This document shows, piece after piece, positions 18,110 through 27,033 of a stretch of DNA of 64,000 nucleotides (positions within the stretch are counted from its first letter, which is position 1; every line of letters starts with the position of its first letter). The position numbers were made by a program, and so were the translations under genes. This DNA is from Butyrivibrio proteoclasticus (GTDB lineage: Bacteria > Bacillota > Clostridia > Lachnospirales > Lachnospiraceae). The DNA lies in NCBI RefSeq assembly GCF_900115735.1, contig NZ_FOXO01000018.1:1-64000 (forward strand). The letters are read 5' to 3'. A model generated the notes under the pieces. That model was not told the origin of the DNA and did not search any database. It saw only the letters and a program-made list of their open reading frames with translations.

Positions 18110-18118
18110 TGATACAAT
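18110..18118 (+). promoter_or_regulatory. Extended -10 promoter for the SGNH lipoprotein gene
   Basis: TGATACAAT matches the extended -10 form TGnTAnAAT, 44 bp upstream of the ATG at 18162. No good -35 box is present 17 bp upstream, which fits either an extended -10 or an activator-dependent promoter using the CTTAAG array. Confidence 0.5.
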
Positions 18119-18161
18119 CATATAGAAAGATGTTTATGAGAAGTACAGGAAGGATGATGAT

Positions 18162-19379
18162 ATGAAAAAAAGAAGTTTGACAGTCATAGCATCAGTTATG
18201 ACTTTTATTACTATTGTTTCAGGTTGTGGCCTTCAGAATAATGATACTCAAAAGGCTACAGAGTATATAAACGATGAGATAGAGAGTTCTGAAGCCTCAA
18301 TGGAAGCCAGCACAGTTGATTTCGCTTCGGAGAACAGTTCAACAATCGTGGTTGAAGGTTTGATGGAGCCGGTTCTGGAAGAGGCAAGCGCATCGGTTTC
18401 TACATCTATAGTTGAGACTCCGGCAGCTGCCGCAACTGCTTCTACTTCTGCTATAGAGGAGCCACAAGAGCCCGATAAAACAGTTATGGTGTTTTTGGGA
18501 GACAGCCAGTTTGCTAACGGAAGAAGTGAAGGAACTGATATTCCACATCTGATCGGAGAGAGAGTTCCTGATTCTGTGGTTTATAACATGGGAATTGGTG
18601 GTACAACAGGTGCTATCGAGATGACAACATCCGATGTTAATCCGGAGAGCCTTGTATCAACAAGTTTTCTTGGGATGACCTATGCTTTGGCGGGACAGGC
18701 AGACAGAAATAGTGTTTTAGCTGGATATCCTGAGATTTTAGATACCATGAATAAGGTTGATCCTAAGGAGGTTGATTACTATTTCCTTTCCTATGGAACC
18801 AATGATTTCTTTTTAGGTCTGCCGCTTGACCATACACAGTACGATGGAAATGAAATGCACTGTTTCTATGATGCAATGTGCACAGGAATTGATAAGTTAA
18901 AAGAAATAAGCCCTGATGCCACAATTATTCTTTTGACTCCATTTTATGGTGTTTATTATGACAGCGAGAACAATATGATCGGCGACACCTATATAGTAAG
19001 TAACTATTTTGATACTCTTGCCAATTATGCAAGGAAATCCAAAAATGTAGCAGAGGATGAGGGTATTGAGAGCTTTGATGCAATGTTTGGAACACATTGC
19101 GATCTGTATATTGATACAGCTACCCAGTATCTGATTGATGGTGTTCATCTTACTCTTACAGGCAGACAGATTTTTGCCAGACTCCTGGCACATCTCCCGA
19201 ATTACATGGAGAAAAATGAACCATCTGTTTATTTCGATACTGACTACATCAAGATTTCTGAGTTTAACCCTGATGAATATTACAAGTATCGTGATGATAT
19301 GCTTAAAGAGTATTATCCTGAATATTACCAGAAACTCATAAATGGTGAGTATAAGCTTGCAAAACCTGACGCAGAGTAA
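18162..19379 (+). CDS. SGNH/GDSL hydrolase-like lipoprotein
   Basis: The 405-residue protein has a lipoprotein signal peptide with lipobox VSGC and Cys22 as the lipid anchor. A Ser/Glu/Ala-rich linker runs to about residue 105. The SGNH fold has all four blocks: GDSQ (Ser115), GIGG (144-147), YGTND (Asn214) and DGVH (Asp326, His329). It is probably an esterase or O-acetyl transferase/deacetylase acting on glycan at the outer membrane face. AGGAAGG precedes the ATG. It stands alone between a possible operator and a terminator, unlike the surrounding operon, so its expression may be separately controlled. Confidence 0.86.
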   Translation: MKKRSLTVIASVMTFITIVSGCGLQNNDTQKATEYINDEIESSEASMEASTVDFASENSSTIVVEGLMEPVLEEASASVSTSIVETPAAAATASTSAIEEPQEPDKTVMVFLGDSQFANGRSEGTDIPHLIGERVPDSVVYNMGIGGTTGAIEMTTSDVNPESLVSTSFLGMTYALAGQADRNSVLAGYPEILDTMNKVDPKEVDYYFLSYGTNDFFLGLPLDHTQYDGNEMHCFYDAMCTGIDKLKEISPDATIILLTPFYGVYYDSENNMIGDTYIVSNYFDTLANYARKSKNVAEDEGIESFDAMFGTHCDLYIDTATQYLIDGVHLTLTGRQIFARLLAHLPNYMEKNEPSVYFDTDYIKISEFNPDEYYKYRDDMLKEYYPEYYQKLINGEYKLAKPDAE

Positions 19380-19400
19380 TTTGATATATGAATAAAGTTT

Positions 19401-19437
19401 AAGGCCTTCCGGTTAGAAGCCCGGAAGGTCTTTTTTT
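19401..19437 (+). terminator. Strong intrinsic terminator after the SGNH lipoprotein gene
   Basis: A 12-bp stem (19401-19412 with 19421-19432, core CCTTCCGG/CCGGAAGG, one wobble) is followed by seven T. Confidence 0.88.
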
Positions 19438-19472
19438 GCTTTTTAATTGAAGATTTGCTTTTTAATTGAAGA
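19435..19472 (+). repeat. Perfect 19-bp tandem duplication containing a -35 box
   Basis: TTTGCTTTTTAATTGAAGA occurs at 19435-19453 and again at 19454-19472 with no gap. The second copy supplies the TTGAAG -35 element of the next gene's promoter; the first copy carries an idle second one. Confidence 0.85.
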
Positions 19473-19494
19473 AATGCGCGCATTGTTGTATACT
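19466..19494 (+). promoter_or_regulatory. Promoter for the FAD oxidoreductase gene
   Basis: TTGAAG (19466-19471), a 17-bp spacer and TATACT (19489-19494) lie 40 bp upstream of the ATG at 19534, directly after a terminator. Confidence 0.6.
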
Positions 19495-19533
19495 ACTCTT
19501 ATTGTTAAAAGACTAACTAAAGAGGAAAGTTAG

Positions 19534-21111
19534 ATGAAAAAAGTACTTATTATTGGGGCGGGTCCTGCTGGTCTTACAGCGGCTTATGAACTTTTGTCAA
19601 AGTCAAAGGACTATCAGGTTGTAGTTTTTGAGGAGTCAGGTCAGTTCGGTGGTATTTCCAGAACTGTTAATTATAAAGGAAATCGTATGGATATGGGTGG
19701 ACACAGGTTCTTTTCCAAGGTTCCTGAGGTCAATGAGTGGTGGCAGAAAATGCTGCCTCTTCAGGGAGCACCTACATATGATGATATTGTTTTAGAAAGG
19801 CCCATGGCTATGGCTGAGGGCGGCCCTGATCCTGAGAAAACTGACAGGGTTATGCTCCGCAGAAACAGGGTGTCCAGAATTTTCTTTGACAAGAAGTTTT
19901 ATGATTATCCTATCTCACTTAAGTTTGAAACCTTTAAGAACATGGGAGTTTTAAAGACTATTGCCTGCGGATTCTCATATCTTTTGGCTATGATCTTTAA
20001 GAGAAAAGAGAAGTCTCTTGAGGACTTCTATGTTAACAGATTCGGTAAAAAGCTTTACTCAATGTTTTTTGAGTATTACACAGAAAATCTTTGGGGAAGA
20101 CATCCGTCAGAGATCGATCCGTCCTGGGGAGCTCAGCGAGTTAAGGGCGTATCTATTATGGCGGTTCTTAAGAACGCCTTCCGTAAAAAATCAGGAAAGA
20201 CTGACGGTAAGGTAGAAACCTCTCTCATTGAAGAATTCAGCTATCCTAAACTTGGACCGGGGCAGCTTTGGGATGTTACAGCGGCTGAGATAAAGAGCCT
20301 TGGCGGAACAATTTTCTGCAATGCTAAGGTTATCAAGATCCGAAAAAAGGGTAACCACATTAAAGGGGTTACATATCTCTTTGGCGGTAAAGAGATGGAG
20401 ATGGATGGCGATATAGTTATCAGCTCAATGCCTGTTAAGGATCTGGTTGAGGGAATGAATGACGTTCCGGCAGAGCCACTTAGAATTGCCAAGGGGCTTC
20501 CTTATAGAGACTACATGACTCTGGGAGTTCTGGTTCCTAAGCTCAATCTTGAGAATAAGACCAAGATTAAGACTATTGGTAATATAGTTCCTGATAACTG
20601 GGTATATGTTCAGGATAGAACAGTTAAGATGGGACGTTTTCAGATTTATAACAACTGGTCACCTTATCTTGTTAAAGATCTGGAGCATACAGTATGGGTT
20701 GGTCTTGAGTACTTCTGCTTTGAAGGCGATTCAATGTGGAACATGACTGAGGACGAATTTGCCAAGATGGCAATTAAAGAGATGGTTACACTTAATCTTA
20801 TCAGCAGCGCTGATGAGGTAATTGATTATCATATGGAGAAGGTTAAGAAAGCTTATCCTGCTTACTTCGATACCTATGAAGAGATGGATAAGTTGGTGGA
20901 TTACCTTAACACTATTGATAATCTGTACTGTGTTGGACGTAATGGACAGCACAGATACAATAACATTGATCATTCAATGTGTACTTCTTTTGAGACGGTT
21001 AAGAATATTCTTAGTGGGGAGACGGACCGCAGCAACATATGGAATGTCAACACCGAGAAGGAATACCACGAAGCTGATTCTGAATCTGAGGAAGAAGTTG
21101 AGGTAGATTAA
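19534..21111 (+). CDS. FAD-dependent oxidoreductase, protoporphyrinogen-oxidase/UDP-galactopyranose-mutase-like
   Basis: The 525-residue flavoprotein begins with a dinucleotide-binding fold (IIGAGPAG, Gly8/Gly10/Gly13, then an FEES acidic end) and has the GGISRTV and MGGHRFFS segments of the amine oxidase/UGM-like superfamily. Proteins of this type often occur next to a GT2 enzyme in surface glycan loci, as here with the gene at 21225. It may oxidise, isomerise or otherwise modify a nucleotide- or lipid-linked sugar; the true substrate is not known. The last ~30 residues are Glu-rich. AAAGAGGAAAG precedes the ATG, with a terminator on each side, so it forms a short unit of its own. Confidence 0.78.
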   Translation: MKKVLIIGAGPAGLTAAYELLSKSKDYQVVVFEESGQFGGISRTVNYKGNRMDMGGHRFFSKVPEVNEWWQKMLPLQGAPTYDDIVLERPMAMAEGGPDPEKTDRVMLRRNRVSRIFFDKKFYDYPISLKFETFKNMGVLKTIACGFSYLLAMIFKRKEKSLEDFYVNRFGKKLYSMFFEYYTENLWGRHPSEIDPSWGAQRVKGVSIMAVLKNAFRKKSGKTDGKVETSLIEEFSYPKLGPGQLWDVTAAEIKSLGGTIFCNAKVIKIRKKGNHIKGVTYLFGGKEMEMDGDIVISSMPVKDLVEGMNDVPAEPLRIAKGLPYRDYMTLGVLVPKLNLENKTKIKTIGNIVPDNWVYVQDRTVKMGRFQIYNNWSPYLVKDLEHTVWVGLEYFCFEGDSMWNMTEDEFAKMAIKEMVTLNLISSADEVIDYHMEKVKKAYPAYFDTYEEMDKLVDYLNTIDNLYCVGRNGQHRYNNIDHSMCTSFETVKNILSGETDRSNIWNVNTEKEYHEADSESEEEVEVD

Positions 21112-21119
21112 GAATTATG

Positions 21120-21152
21120 GGGTGTGGCAGGTTTGTCACATCCTTTTGTTTT
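21120..21152 (+). terminator. Terminator after the FAD oxidoreductase gene
   Basis: GGGTGTG (21120-21126) pairs with CACATCC (21137-21143), with one G-T wobble, and is followed by TTTTGTTTT. No clear promoter is seen between it and the GT2 gene at 21225, so readthrough is probable. Confidence 0.6.
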
Positions 21153-21224
21153 GAGCAGAGCACTTAGTGAGGCTCTCTCGAACTTAGTCAAGCTTGCAAA
21201 TGAAAGATTTTAAGAGGTTTAATT

Positions 21225-22163
21225 GTGAAAAAGATTAGTATTATGATTCCATGTTTTAATGAAGTAGAAAATGTTGAGGCCATAAGCAAGGCAGTGGAGG
21301 AGGTTTTGGTTAAGGAGCTTCCGCAGTATGATTATGAGATTGCTTTTATCGATAATGCTTCAACTGACGGCACAAGGGATATAATTGAGAGACTATGTGC
21401 TGAGAATAAAAAGATAAAGGCAATTTTCAATGTAACAAATTTTGGACAGTTTAATTCTCCTTTTCATGGGATGTGTTCACTTGATGGTGACTGCGTTATT
21501 CCAATCTGTGCGGATTTCCAGGATCCTGTTGAGCTTATACCTGTTTTTGTGAGAAAATGGGAAGAAGGCCATAAGATTGTAAGTGGTGTTAAGTCATCAA
21601 GTAAAGAAAATGGCTTTATCTATTTCCTCAGAAGCTGTTATTACAAGCTGATAAAGAATATGTCCAGTGTACGTATGATCGAACATTTCACAGGCTTTGG
21701 TCTTTATGACAAGACTTTTATCCAGCTTCTTAGGCAGCTCGGAGATCCTATTCCTTTTATCAGAGGAATTGTTGCTGAGTACGGAGAGGGCTTTAACATG
21801 ACAACTGTTGAGTATGAACAGCCCCAGAGAAGAGCAGGCAAAACACACAACAATTTCTATACTTTGTATGATGCGGCAATGCTTAGCATCACTTCATACA
21901 CAAAGGTGGGATTGCGTTTGTGTACAATTGCAGGATTTATCTGTGCTATTGTGGATTTGATCGTGGCTTTTGTTTATCTTGTTTTGAAGCTGACTCACTG
22001 GTACAGTTTTCATGCAGGTTATGCACCGATGATAATAGGTATGTTCCTTATTGGAGCGATTCAGCTCTTTTTCATAGGACTGATGGGTGAGTATATTTTG
22101 AATATCAATACCCGAGTGATCAACAGGCCTATTGTTGTTGAGGAAAAAAGAATTAATTTCTAA
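21225..22163 (+). CDS. GT2 glycosyltransferase, GtrB-like
   Basis: The 312-residue enzyme has ISIMIPCFNEVENVE, FIDNASTDGT and CADFQDP (Asp97, Asp100) as the GT-A metal and nucleotide site, then two C-terminal hydrophobic helices (about 225-250 and 265-290). This is the plan of polyprenyl-phosphate sugar synthases. It starts with GTG, supported by AAGAGG seven bases upstream and by the fold beginning at residue 4. It follows the FAD oxidoreductase, which may act on the same lipid-linked sugar, and precedes an acetylation module. Confidence 0.85.
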   Translation: MKKISIMIPCFNEVENVEAISKAVEEVLVKELPQYDYEIAFIDNASTDGTRDIIERLCAENKKIKAIFNVTNFGQFNSPFHGMCSLDGDCVIPICADFQDPVELIPVFVRKWEEGHKIVSGVKSSSKENGFIYFLRSCYYKLIKNMSSVRMIEHFTGFGLYDKTFIQLLRQLGDPIPFIRGIVAEYGEGFNMTTVEYEQPQRRAGKTHNNFYTLYDAAMLSITSYTKVGLRLCTIAGFICAIVDLIVAFVYLVLKLTHWYSFHAGYAPMIIGMFLIGAIQLFFIGLMGEYILNINTRVINRPIVVEEKRINF

Positions 22164-22193
22164 TCATGAAAAAATAGCGATGGAGTATAGGGT

Positions 22194-23666
22194 ATGCCGC
22201 TGGTTTCAACAGAGTTTTTCATATTTTTACCTATAGTTGTAGTGATCAATTTTTTAGTTCCAAGAAAATTTAAGTATGTCTGGCTTTTTGTAACCAGCTT
22301 GTTTTTCTACGCAAGTATTGATGTTAAGAGCGCTGCAGTACTGGTTATTTCTATAGCATTTTCATATGGCTTTGGGCTATTGCTTGAAAAAAGCAAGCTA
22401 AATAGCGCAACAGGCAAAGCAAGCAAAGGAATACTGGCTTTTGCAATAGTTATCCACATTGCTATACTTATCGCCTGCAAATATCTCAATTTTATTGAAA
22501 AGACAATTCTTTCTCTTTCAGGCAGAGGAGAAGAGGCGGTAAATCTGAATCTCCTTGCGACTCTTGGTGTTTCTTTTTATATGCTGAAAATCATCGGATA
22601 TCTGATCGATGTATACCGGGATGACCTGATTGCTGAAAAGAATCCTTTAAAAGTCGGACTCTATGTCTCATTCTTCCCGCAGATAACTCAGGGACCTATT
22701 GAAAGAGCTAAAAATATGCTTCCACAGTTCAATTTTCCGCTTACTGTGGATTACGATATGTTAAGGGATGGAATCCTTGAGATAATCTGGGGATATTTTT
22801 TAAAGCTGGTTGTGGCAGACAGATTGGCAATCTATGTCAATAATGTTTATACAACCCCGGAAATGGCGGTTGGTTTTACAACACTGGTGGCAACTGTGTT
22901 TTACACATTCGAGATATACACTGATTTTGCAGGATATTCGCATATTGTAATTGGTATTTCGAGAATCCTTGGAATAGATGTTATGGAGAACTTTAAGTGC
23001 CCTTATCTTGCAAGCAGTATTGCAGGCTTTTGGAGGAGATGGCACATATCTTTGTCTACCTGGCTCAGGGACTATCTTTATATTCCTCTTGGAGGAAACA
23101 GAAAAGGTACTGCCCGCAAGTATTTAAACATTATGATTGTTTTTTTTGTGAGCGGACTTTGGCATGGTGCAGGCTGGACCTTTGTGGTATGGGGAATTCT
23201 TCATGGTCTGTTTCAGGTTATAGGATATGTTCTAAAGCCTGTCAGAGACTGGTGTGTGAATGTATTTAAAGTTGAAAGAAATGCATTTTCACACAGAGTA
23301 TTGAAAGTAGCAGTTACCTTTTTACTTGTAAATTTTGCCTGGGTATTCTTTAGAGCAACTTCGATTAGCGAAGCACTTTTGATCATTAAGAACAGCTTCG
23401 TGTTCACTCCCTGGATGCTTGCTGATGGCAGCCTTTTTAAACACGGGCTTGATAATGCAGATTTCTTTGTGGCAATAGTTGGGCTTATCATAGTAGTAGT
23501 TACAGATCTTGTGAATTACAACGGATTTGTAATAAGGGAGAGAATTTTAAAGCAGGGAATCTGGATAAGGTACATTATCGTAATAGCAGCCATTATTTCT
23601 ATTCTGGTTTTTGGAATCTGGGGCCCGGGTTACGACAGTTCTGCATTTATTTATCAGGTCTTCTGA
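22194..23666 (+). CDS. MBOAT-family O-acyltransferase (AlgI/DltB type)
   Basis: The 490-residue polytopic enzyme carries acyl groups across the membrane for glycan O-acetylation. Typical landmarks are ITQGPIERA, the FWRRWHISLSTWLRDYLYIPLGG block and SGLWHGAGWTF with the catalytic His324. The following gene codes for a DltD/AlgJ-like partner 15 bases downstream, the usual two-gene module in which the partner passes the acyl group to the acceptor. A second such module is at 33991-36678. The acceptor glycan is not determined. Confidence 0.92.
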   Translation: MPLVSTEFFIFLPIVVVINFLVPRKFKYVWLFVTSLFFYASIDVKSAAVLVISIAFSYGFGLLLEKSKLNSATGKASKGILAFAIVIHIAILIACKYLNFIEKTILSLSGRGEEAVNLNLLATLGVSFYMLKIIGYLIDVYRDDLIAEKNPLKVGLYVSFFPQITQGPIERAKNMLPQFNFPLTVDYDMLRDGILEIIWGYFLKLVVADRLAIYVNNVYTTPEMAVGFTTLVATVFYTFEIYTDFAGYSHIVIGISRILGIDVMENFKCPYLASSIAGFWRRWHISLSTWLRDYLYIPLGGNRKGTARKYLNIMIVFFVSGLWHGAGWTFVVWGILHGLFQVIGYVLKPVRDWCVNVFKVERNAFSHRVLKVAVTFLLVNFAWVFFRATSISEALLIIKNSFVFTPWMLADGSLFKHGLDNADFFVAIVGLIIVVVTDLVNYNGFVIRERILKQGIWIRYIIVIAAIISILVFGIWGPGYDSSAFIYQVF

Positions 23667-23681
23667 TTTTGGAGATACAAA

Positions 23682-25169
23682 ATGAAAAAGACATTAATGA
23701 ACATAATAAAATCAGCTGTCTTTCTTTGCCTGTTTGGTCTTGCAATTGCGGCAACAGTAGTGATAGTTAAGAGAAAAGAGAGCGATTACAAATATACAGA
23801 TTTTTTTAACGAAGCGAAAAAAGACCACATAGATGTTTTGTTTATGGGCTCATCCCATGTGATAAATGCCATAAATCCGGTGTTTTTGTTTGAAGAGTAC
23901 GGAATTACTTCCTACAACATGGGAGGTCATGGGGCAATGCTTCAGGCAACTTACTGGGAACTTCAGCAGGCGCTTGAGTATTGTACTCCCAAGTGGGTTG
24001 TGGTAGATACTTATATGCTTGAGAAAAACATCAAATATCTTGATAACAGGGAAGAGTTTGATGATGAAGATGAAGTAAATACGTCAGTTGAACAGCTCCA
24101 CCTTAACATGGATGCCTGGCCTTTAAATAATCTAAAGAGAGCTGCAATCGATGATCTTATTCAGGATGATGGTGTAAAAAAAGAGTTCCTTTATGAATTT
24201 ATTATTTACCATAATCGTTGGAAATATCTAAATGAGAGTGATTTTAAGACCATAACAGGAACTGCTGACAGAAACAGGCTTTTTGGTGCTGAGATGAGAT
24301 ACGAGGTAGAGCTTGAGCCTGAGAAGTATCCTGAAGTTTCAGAGTCAGATCTTTTGACTGAGGATACAGTTGGAACAGAGTACCTTGAAAAGATAATTGA
24401 GCTTTGCCAGGAGAGAGGAATTCCTGTTGTTCTGACTTATTATCCCTTTGTTGCAGATACCAAGGATCAGGCAGCAGCCATAAGAGCAGGACAGATAGCA
24501 GATAGCTTTGACGTTCCATATATCAATATGTTAGACCTTGATATAATAGATATTTACTCAGATCTTAATGACCATGGTCATCTGAATGTGGTCGGGGCCA
24601 AAAAGGTTTCTGATTACATGGGACAGTGGCTCAGCGAAACAGGAGATCTGGTTGATCATCGCGGTGATGAAAGTTTTAGTTATTGGCAGGAATGCGTGGA
24701 TAATTTCAATGAAGAACTTGATGATACTTTGTTTAGTGAGGACAATTTATATATCAAGCTTGACCTTCTGGGTTTGGAAGATTACAATTTCGTGCTGTAT
24801 GTCAATGGAAATTCACCTGTCTTTTTGGACGATTATTTAAAGAGGATGATAAGAAAGTCTTCCATGTCCAACAAAATTGCTAGCACAAGCGGTCCGTATA
24901 TTATTGTAAATGATAACTCTACAGGATATATTTATGAAGCCTGCGGCAGTGAGGAACTTAGAGCTATGAATACTGCCATGGGAACTCTTAATTATCAACC
25001 TGTTGAGCAGTATTTCAGGCTGTTATACTCAGATGAGGATCCGGATACCAATTATCTGTATGATGAGGCGCATTATCTTAATGACATTCAGCTTATCATA
25101 TATGATGAAGATGGTGATGTCCTTGAACATGATTACTATAAGTCAAACGGCGGCAATTATGTACGCTGA
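23682..25169 (+). CDS. Membrane-anchored SGNH acyl-transfer partner of MBOAT (DltD/AlgJ-like)
   Basis: The 495-residue protein has one N-terminal helix (about residues 8-28) and an extracytoplasmic SGNH-like domain. Block I reads MGSSHV (Ser57-Ser58) and a DHGH motif supplies Asp297 and His300, the expected acid and base. DltD, AlgJ/AlgX and related partners show the same GSS...DxxH pattern. The C-terminal ~150 residues after the SGNH domain are acidic and resemble nothing I can name. Its position right after the MBOAT gene supports a role in delivering O-acetyl groups to an exported glycan. Confidence 0.82.
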   Translation: MKKTLMNIIKSAVFLCLFGLAIAATVVIVKRKESDYKYTDFFNEAKKDHIDVLFMGSSHVINAINPVFLFEEYGITSYNMGGHGAMLQATYWELQQALEYCTPKWVVVDTYMLEKNIKYLDNREEFDDEDEVNTSVEQLHLNMDAWPLNNLKRAAIDDLIQDDGVKKEFLYEFIIYHNRWKYLNESDFKTITGTADRNRLFGAEMRYEVELEPEKYPEVSESDLLTEDTVGTEYLEKIIELCQERGIPVVLTYYPFVADTKDQAAAIRAGQIADSFDVPYINMLDLDIIDIYSDLNDHGHLNVVGAKKVSDYMGQWLSETGDLVDHRGDESFSYWQECVDNFNEELDDTLFSEDNLYIKLDLLGLEDYNFVLYVNGNSPVFLDDYLKRMIRKSSMSNKIASTSGPYIIVNDNSTGYIYEACGSEELRAMNTAMGTLNYQPVEQYFRLLYSDEDPDTNYLYDEAHYLNDIQLIIYDEDGDVLEHDYYKSNGGNYVR

Positions 25170-25215
25170 AAGATAAATTTAATTTAGTAGTATTAGGAAT
25201 AAAATGGAGGTTTTT

Positions 25216-25836
25216 ATGAATGATAAGGTTTGTATCGTAGGAATTGCAGGAGGAACAGCATCGGGTAAAACAACTATTGTCCGTATGATAAAGGAAAAGT
25301 TTGGGGATGATATTGTAGTAATTAATCATGATTCATATTACAAGGCGCACAATGACTTGTCTTACGAGGACAGGACCAGACTTAACTATGATCATCCTGA
25401 GTCTTTTGATACAGATCTTCTCATTGAAGATGTTAAAAAGCTTAAGAATAACATTGCTATTGATGTGCCTGTTTATGACTATACAATTCATAACAGGGCC
25501 GATGAGACGGTTCATGTAATTCCCAAGAAGGTCATTATTGTTGAGGGTATTCTTATTCTTGAGAATAAAGAGCTCAGAGATCTTATGGATATCAAGGTTT
25601 TCGTAGAGACTGATGCAGATGAGAGGCTTATGAGAAGAATTCGCCGTGACATGGTGGAGAGAGCAAGAAGTATTGACTCTATCCTTAAGCAGTACACTGA
25701 GACTGTTAAGCCTATGCACGAGCAGTTTGTTGAGCCAAGCAAAAAGTACGCTGATATCATCATCCCTCGTGGTGGAGAGAACTTAACAGGTATCAGTATT
25801 CTTCAGGAACATTTAAAGCTCATGATGCAGGGATGA
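25216..25836 (+). CDS. udk: Uridine kinase
   Basis: The 206-residue P-loop kinase phosphorylates uridine and cytidine to UMP/CMP. It has GGTASGKTT at residues 12-20, DSYYK, NYDHPESFD and the VFVETDADERLMRRIRRD lid region, matching bacterial Udk in length and order. The ATG at 25216 is chosen because GGAGG ends five bases upstream; an ATG at 25204 falls before that site. It overlaps the next gene by four bases. A housekeeping pyrimidine salvage enzyme inside a polysaccharide operon may help feed the UTP pool for UDP-sugars. Confidence 0.93.
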   Translation: MNDKVCIVGIAGGTASGKTTIVRMIKEKFGDDIVVINHDSYYKAHNDLSYEDRTRLNYDHPESFDTDLLIEDVKKLKNNIAIDVPVYDYTIHNRADETVHVIPKKVIIVEGILILENKELRDLMDIKVFVETDADERLMRRIRRDMVERARSIDSILKQYTETVKPMHEQFVEPSKKYADIIIPRGGENLTGISILQEHLKLMMQG

Positions 25837-27023
25837 TATGGCTGGTGGGGATAATATATTGGGAGGACTATGGTTTGCTACAGATTGTTGGTGAGGTTTT
25901 GAAGCTTATATTCTGGTTGTTTTGTGCGCCGCTGATTATCGGAATGCTGTTTAACTTTATATTGCCGAGGGCAAAGAGAAGCGTTGGGGTGACTTTTCTG
26001 CTTGGTTTTTTGTTTTACCTGGCTGTGTTTGAGGTTATTGGTATATACTGCATGACTACGATCATGTATAGTGCTTTTGCATATTGTGTGAAGTACTTTC
26101 TGATAGCATCATGGATACTGATAGCGCTTGGAATTGGCAAAGTTTTCTACGCTTTTTATATCAAGAAGGATAGAAGCCTTATTTTTAATCATGCAGCTAT
26201 GAATGATAACAAAGAGGTTATTCAAGACAAGGCTGGTGGTATAAATAAGGTTTACTGGCTTATTTTCATTGGGCTTTTAGCATTTCAGCTTGTTATGGCA
26301 GTAGTTATGGCAAGCTTTGATGGTGATGATGCGTATTATGTTGTTGAGTCACTTCTTGCGCAGCAGGCTGATGTCATGAATACTATTTTGCCATATACAG
26401 GTAATTCGACATCTCTTGATATAAGGCACGCCCTTGCTGTGATAACCATGTGGATCGGATTTATTGCAAAAGTAAGCGGTGTTCATGCGACAATCGTGTC
26501 CCACTCTGTTATTCCGCTTTTATTTATTCCGCTGGTTTATCTGGTCTATGCTGAGACAGGTAAAGTTCTTTTTAAAGATAAAAAAGAGATGGTTCCTGTA
26601 TTTCTGATAATCGTGAGCTTTCTTATGATGTTTGGAAATGTATCTCAATATACACCTGCCACATTTTTTCTGATGAGGACATGGCAGGGGAAAGCTATGG
26701 TTGGAAATTTGGTATTTCCAATGATTTTCTGGATTTTCCTGGAAATGTATGAGAATGTGAATGCTAGTAATAAAGAAATATCTGTGGATAAGGCAGGCAC
26801 AAGTTCAGCTTACTTGTGGATAATGCTTGCTCTTGTAAATATGCTATCAGGCATGTGCAGTGCTATGGGAGTCATCTTTGGGAGCGGAATAATAGCTCTT
26901 TTATCACTTCTTCTTTTGATATTTAGCAGGAACTGGAAGGTTATATTAGGAGCTTTCTTTTGCATGATACCAAACCTTATCTATCTGGTTCTTTACTTCT
27001 CAATCTGGACAAGTGGCATGTGA
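25833..27023 (+). CDS. DUF6077-like polytopic membrane protein, N-terminal part
   Basis: The 396-residue protein has about ten helices and an outward acidic motif FDGDDAYYV near residues 160-168, which fits DUF6077/GT-C-like proteins. It starts at an ATG that overlaps the udk stop by four bases. It ends abruptly in SIWTSGM after a helix, and the next open frame (+1 relative) continues with further helices and a soluble tail such proteins normally carry. The two pieces together would be about 650 residues, so this looks like one gene divided by a frameshift, or an unusual two-subunit version. No slippery sequence is obvious at the junction. Confidence 0.6.
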   Translation: MIWLVGIIYWEDYGLLQIVGEVLKLIFWLFCAPLIIGMLFNFILPRAKRSVGVTFLLGFLFYLAVFEVIGIYCMTTIMYSAFAYCVKYFLIASWILIALGIGKVFYAFYIKKDRSLIFNHAAMNDNKEVIQDKAGGINKVYWLIFIGLLAFQLVMAVVMASFDGDDAYYVVESLLAQQADVMNTILPYTGNSTSLDIRHALAVITMWIGFIAKVSGVHATIVSHSVIPLLFIPLVYLVYAETGKVLFKDKKEMVPVFLIIVSFLMMFGNVSQYTPATFFLMRTWQGKAMVGNLVFPMIFWIFLEMYENVNASNKEISVDKAGTSSAYLWIMLALVNMLSGMCSAMGVIFGSGIIALLSLLLLIFSRNWKVILGAFFCMIPNLIYLVLYFSIWTSGM

Positions 27024-27033
27024 GGTACTAAAT

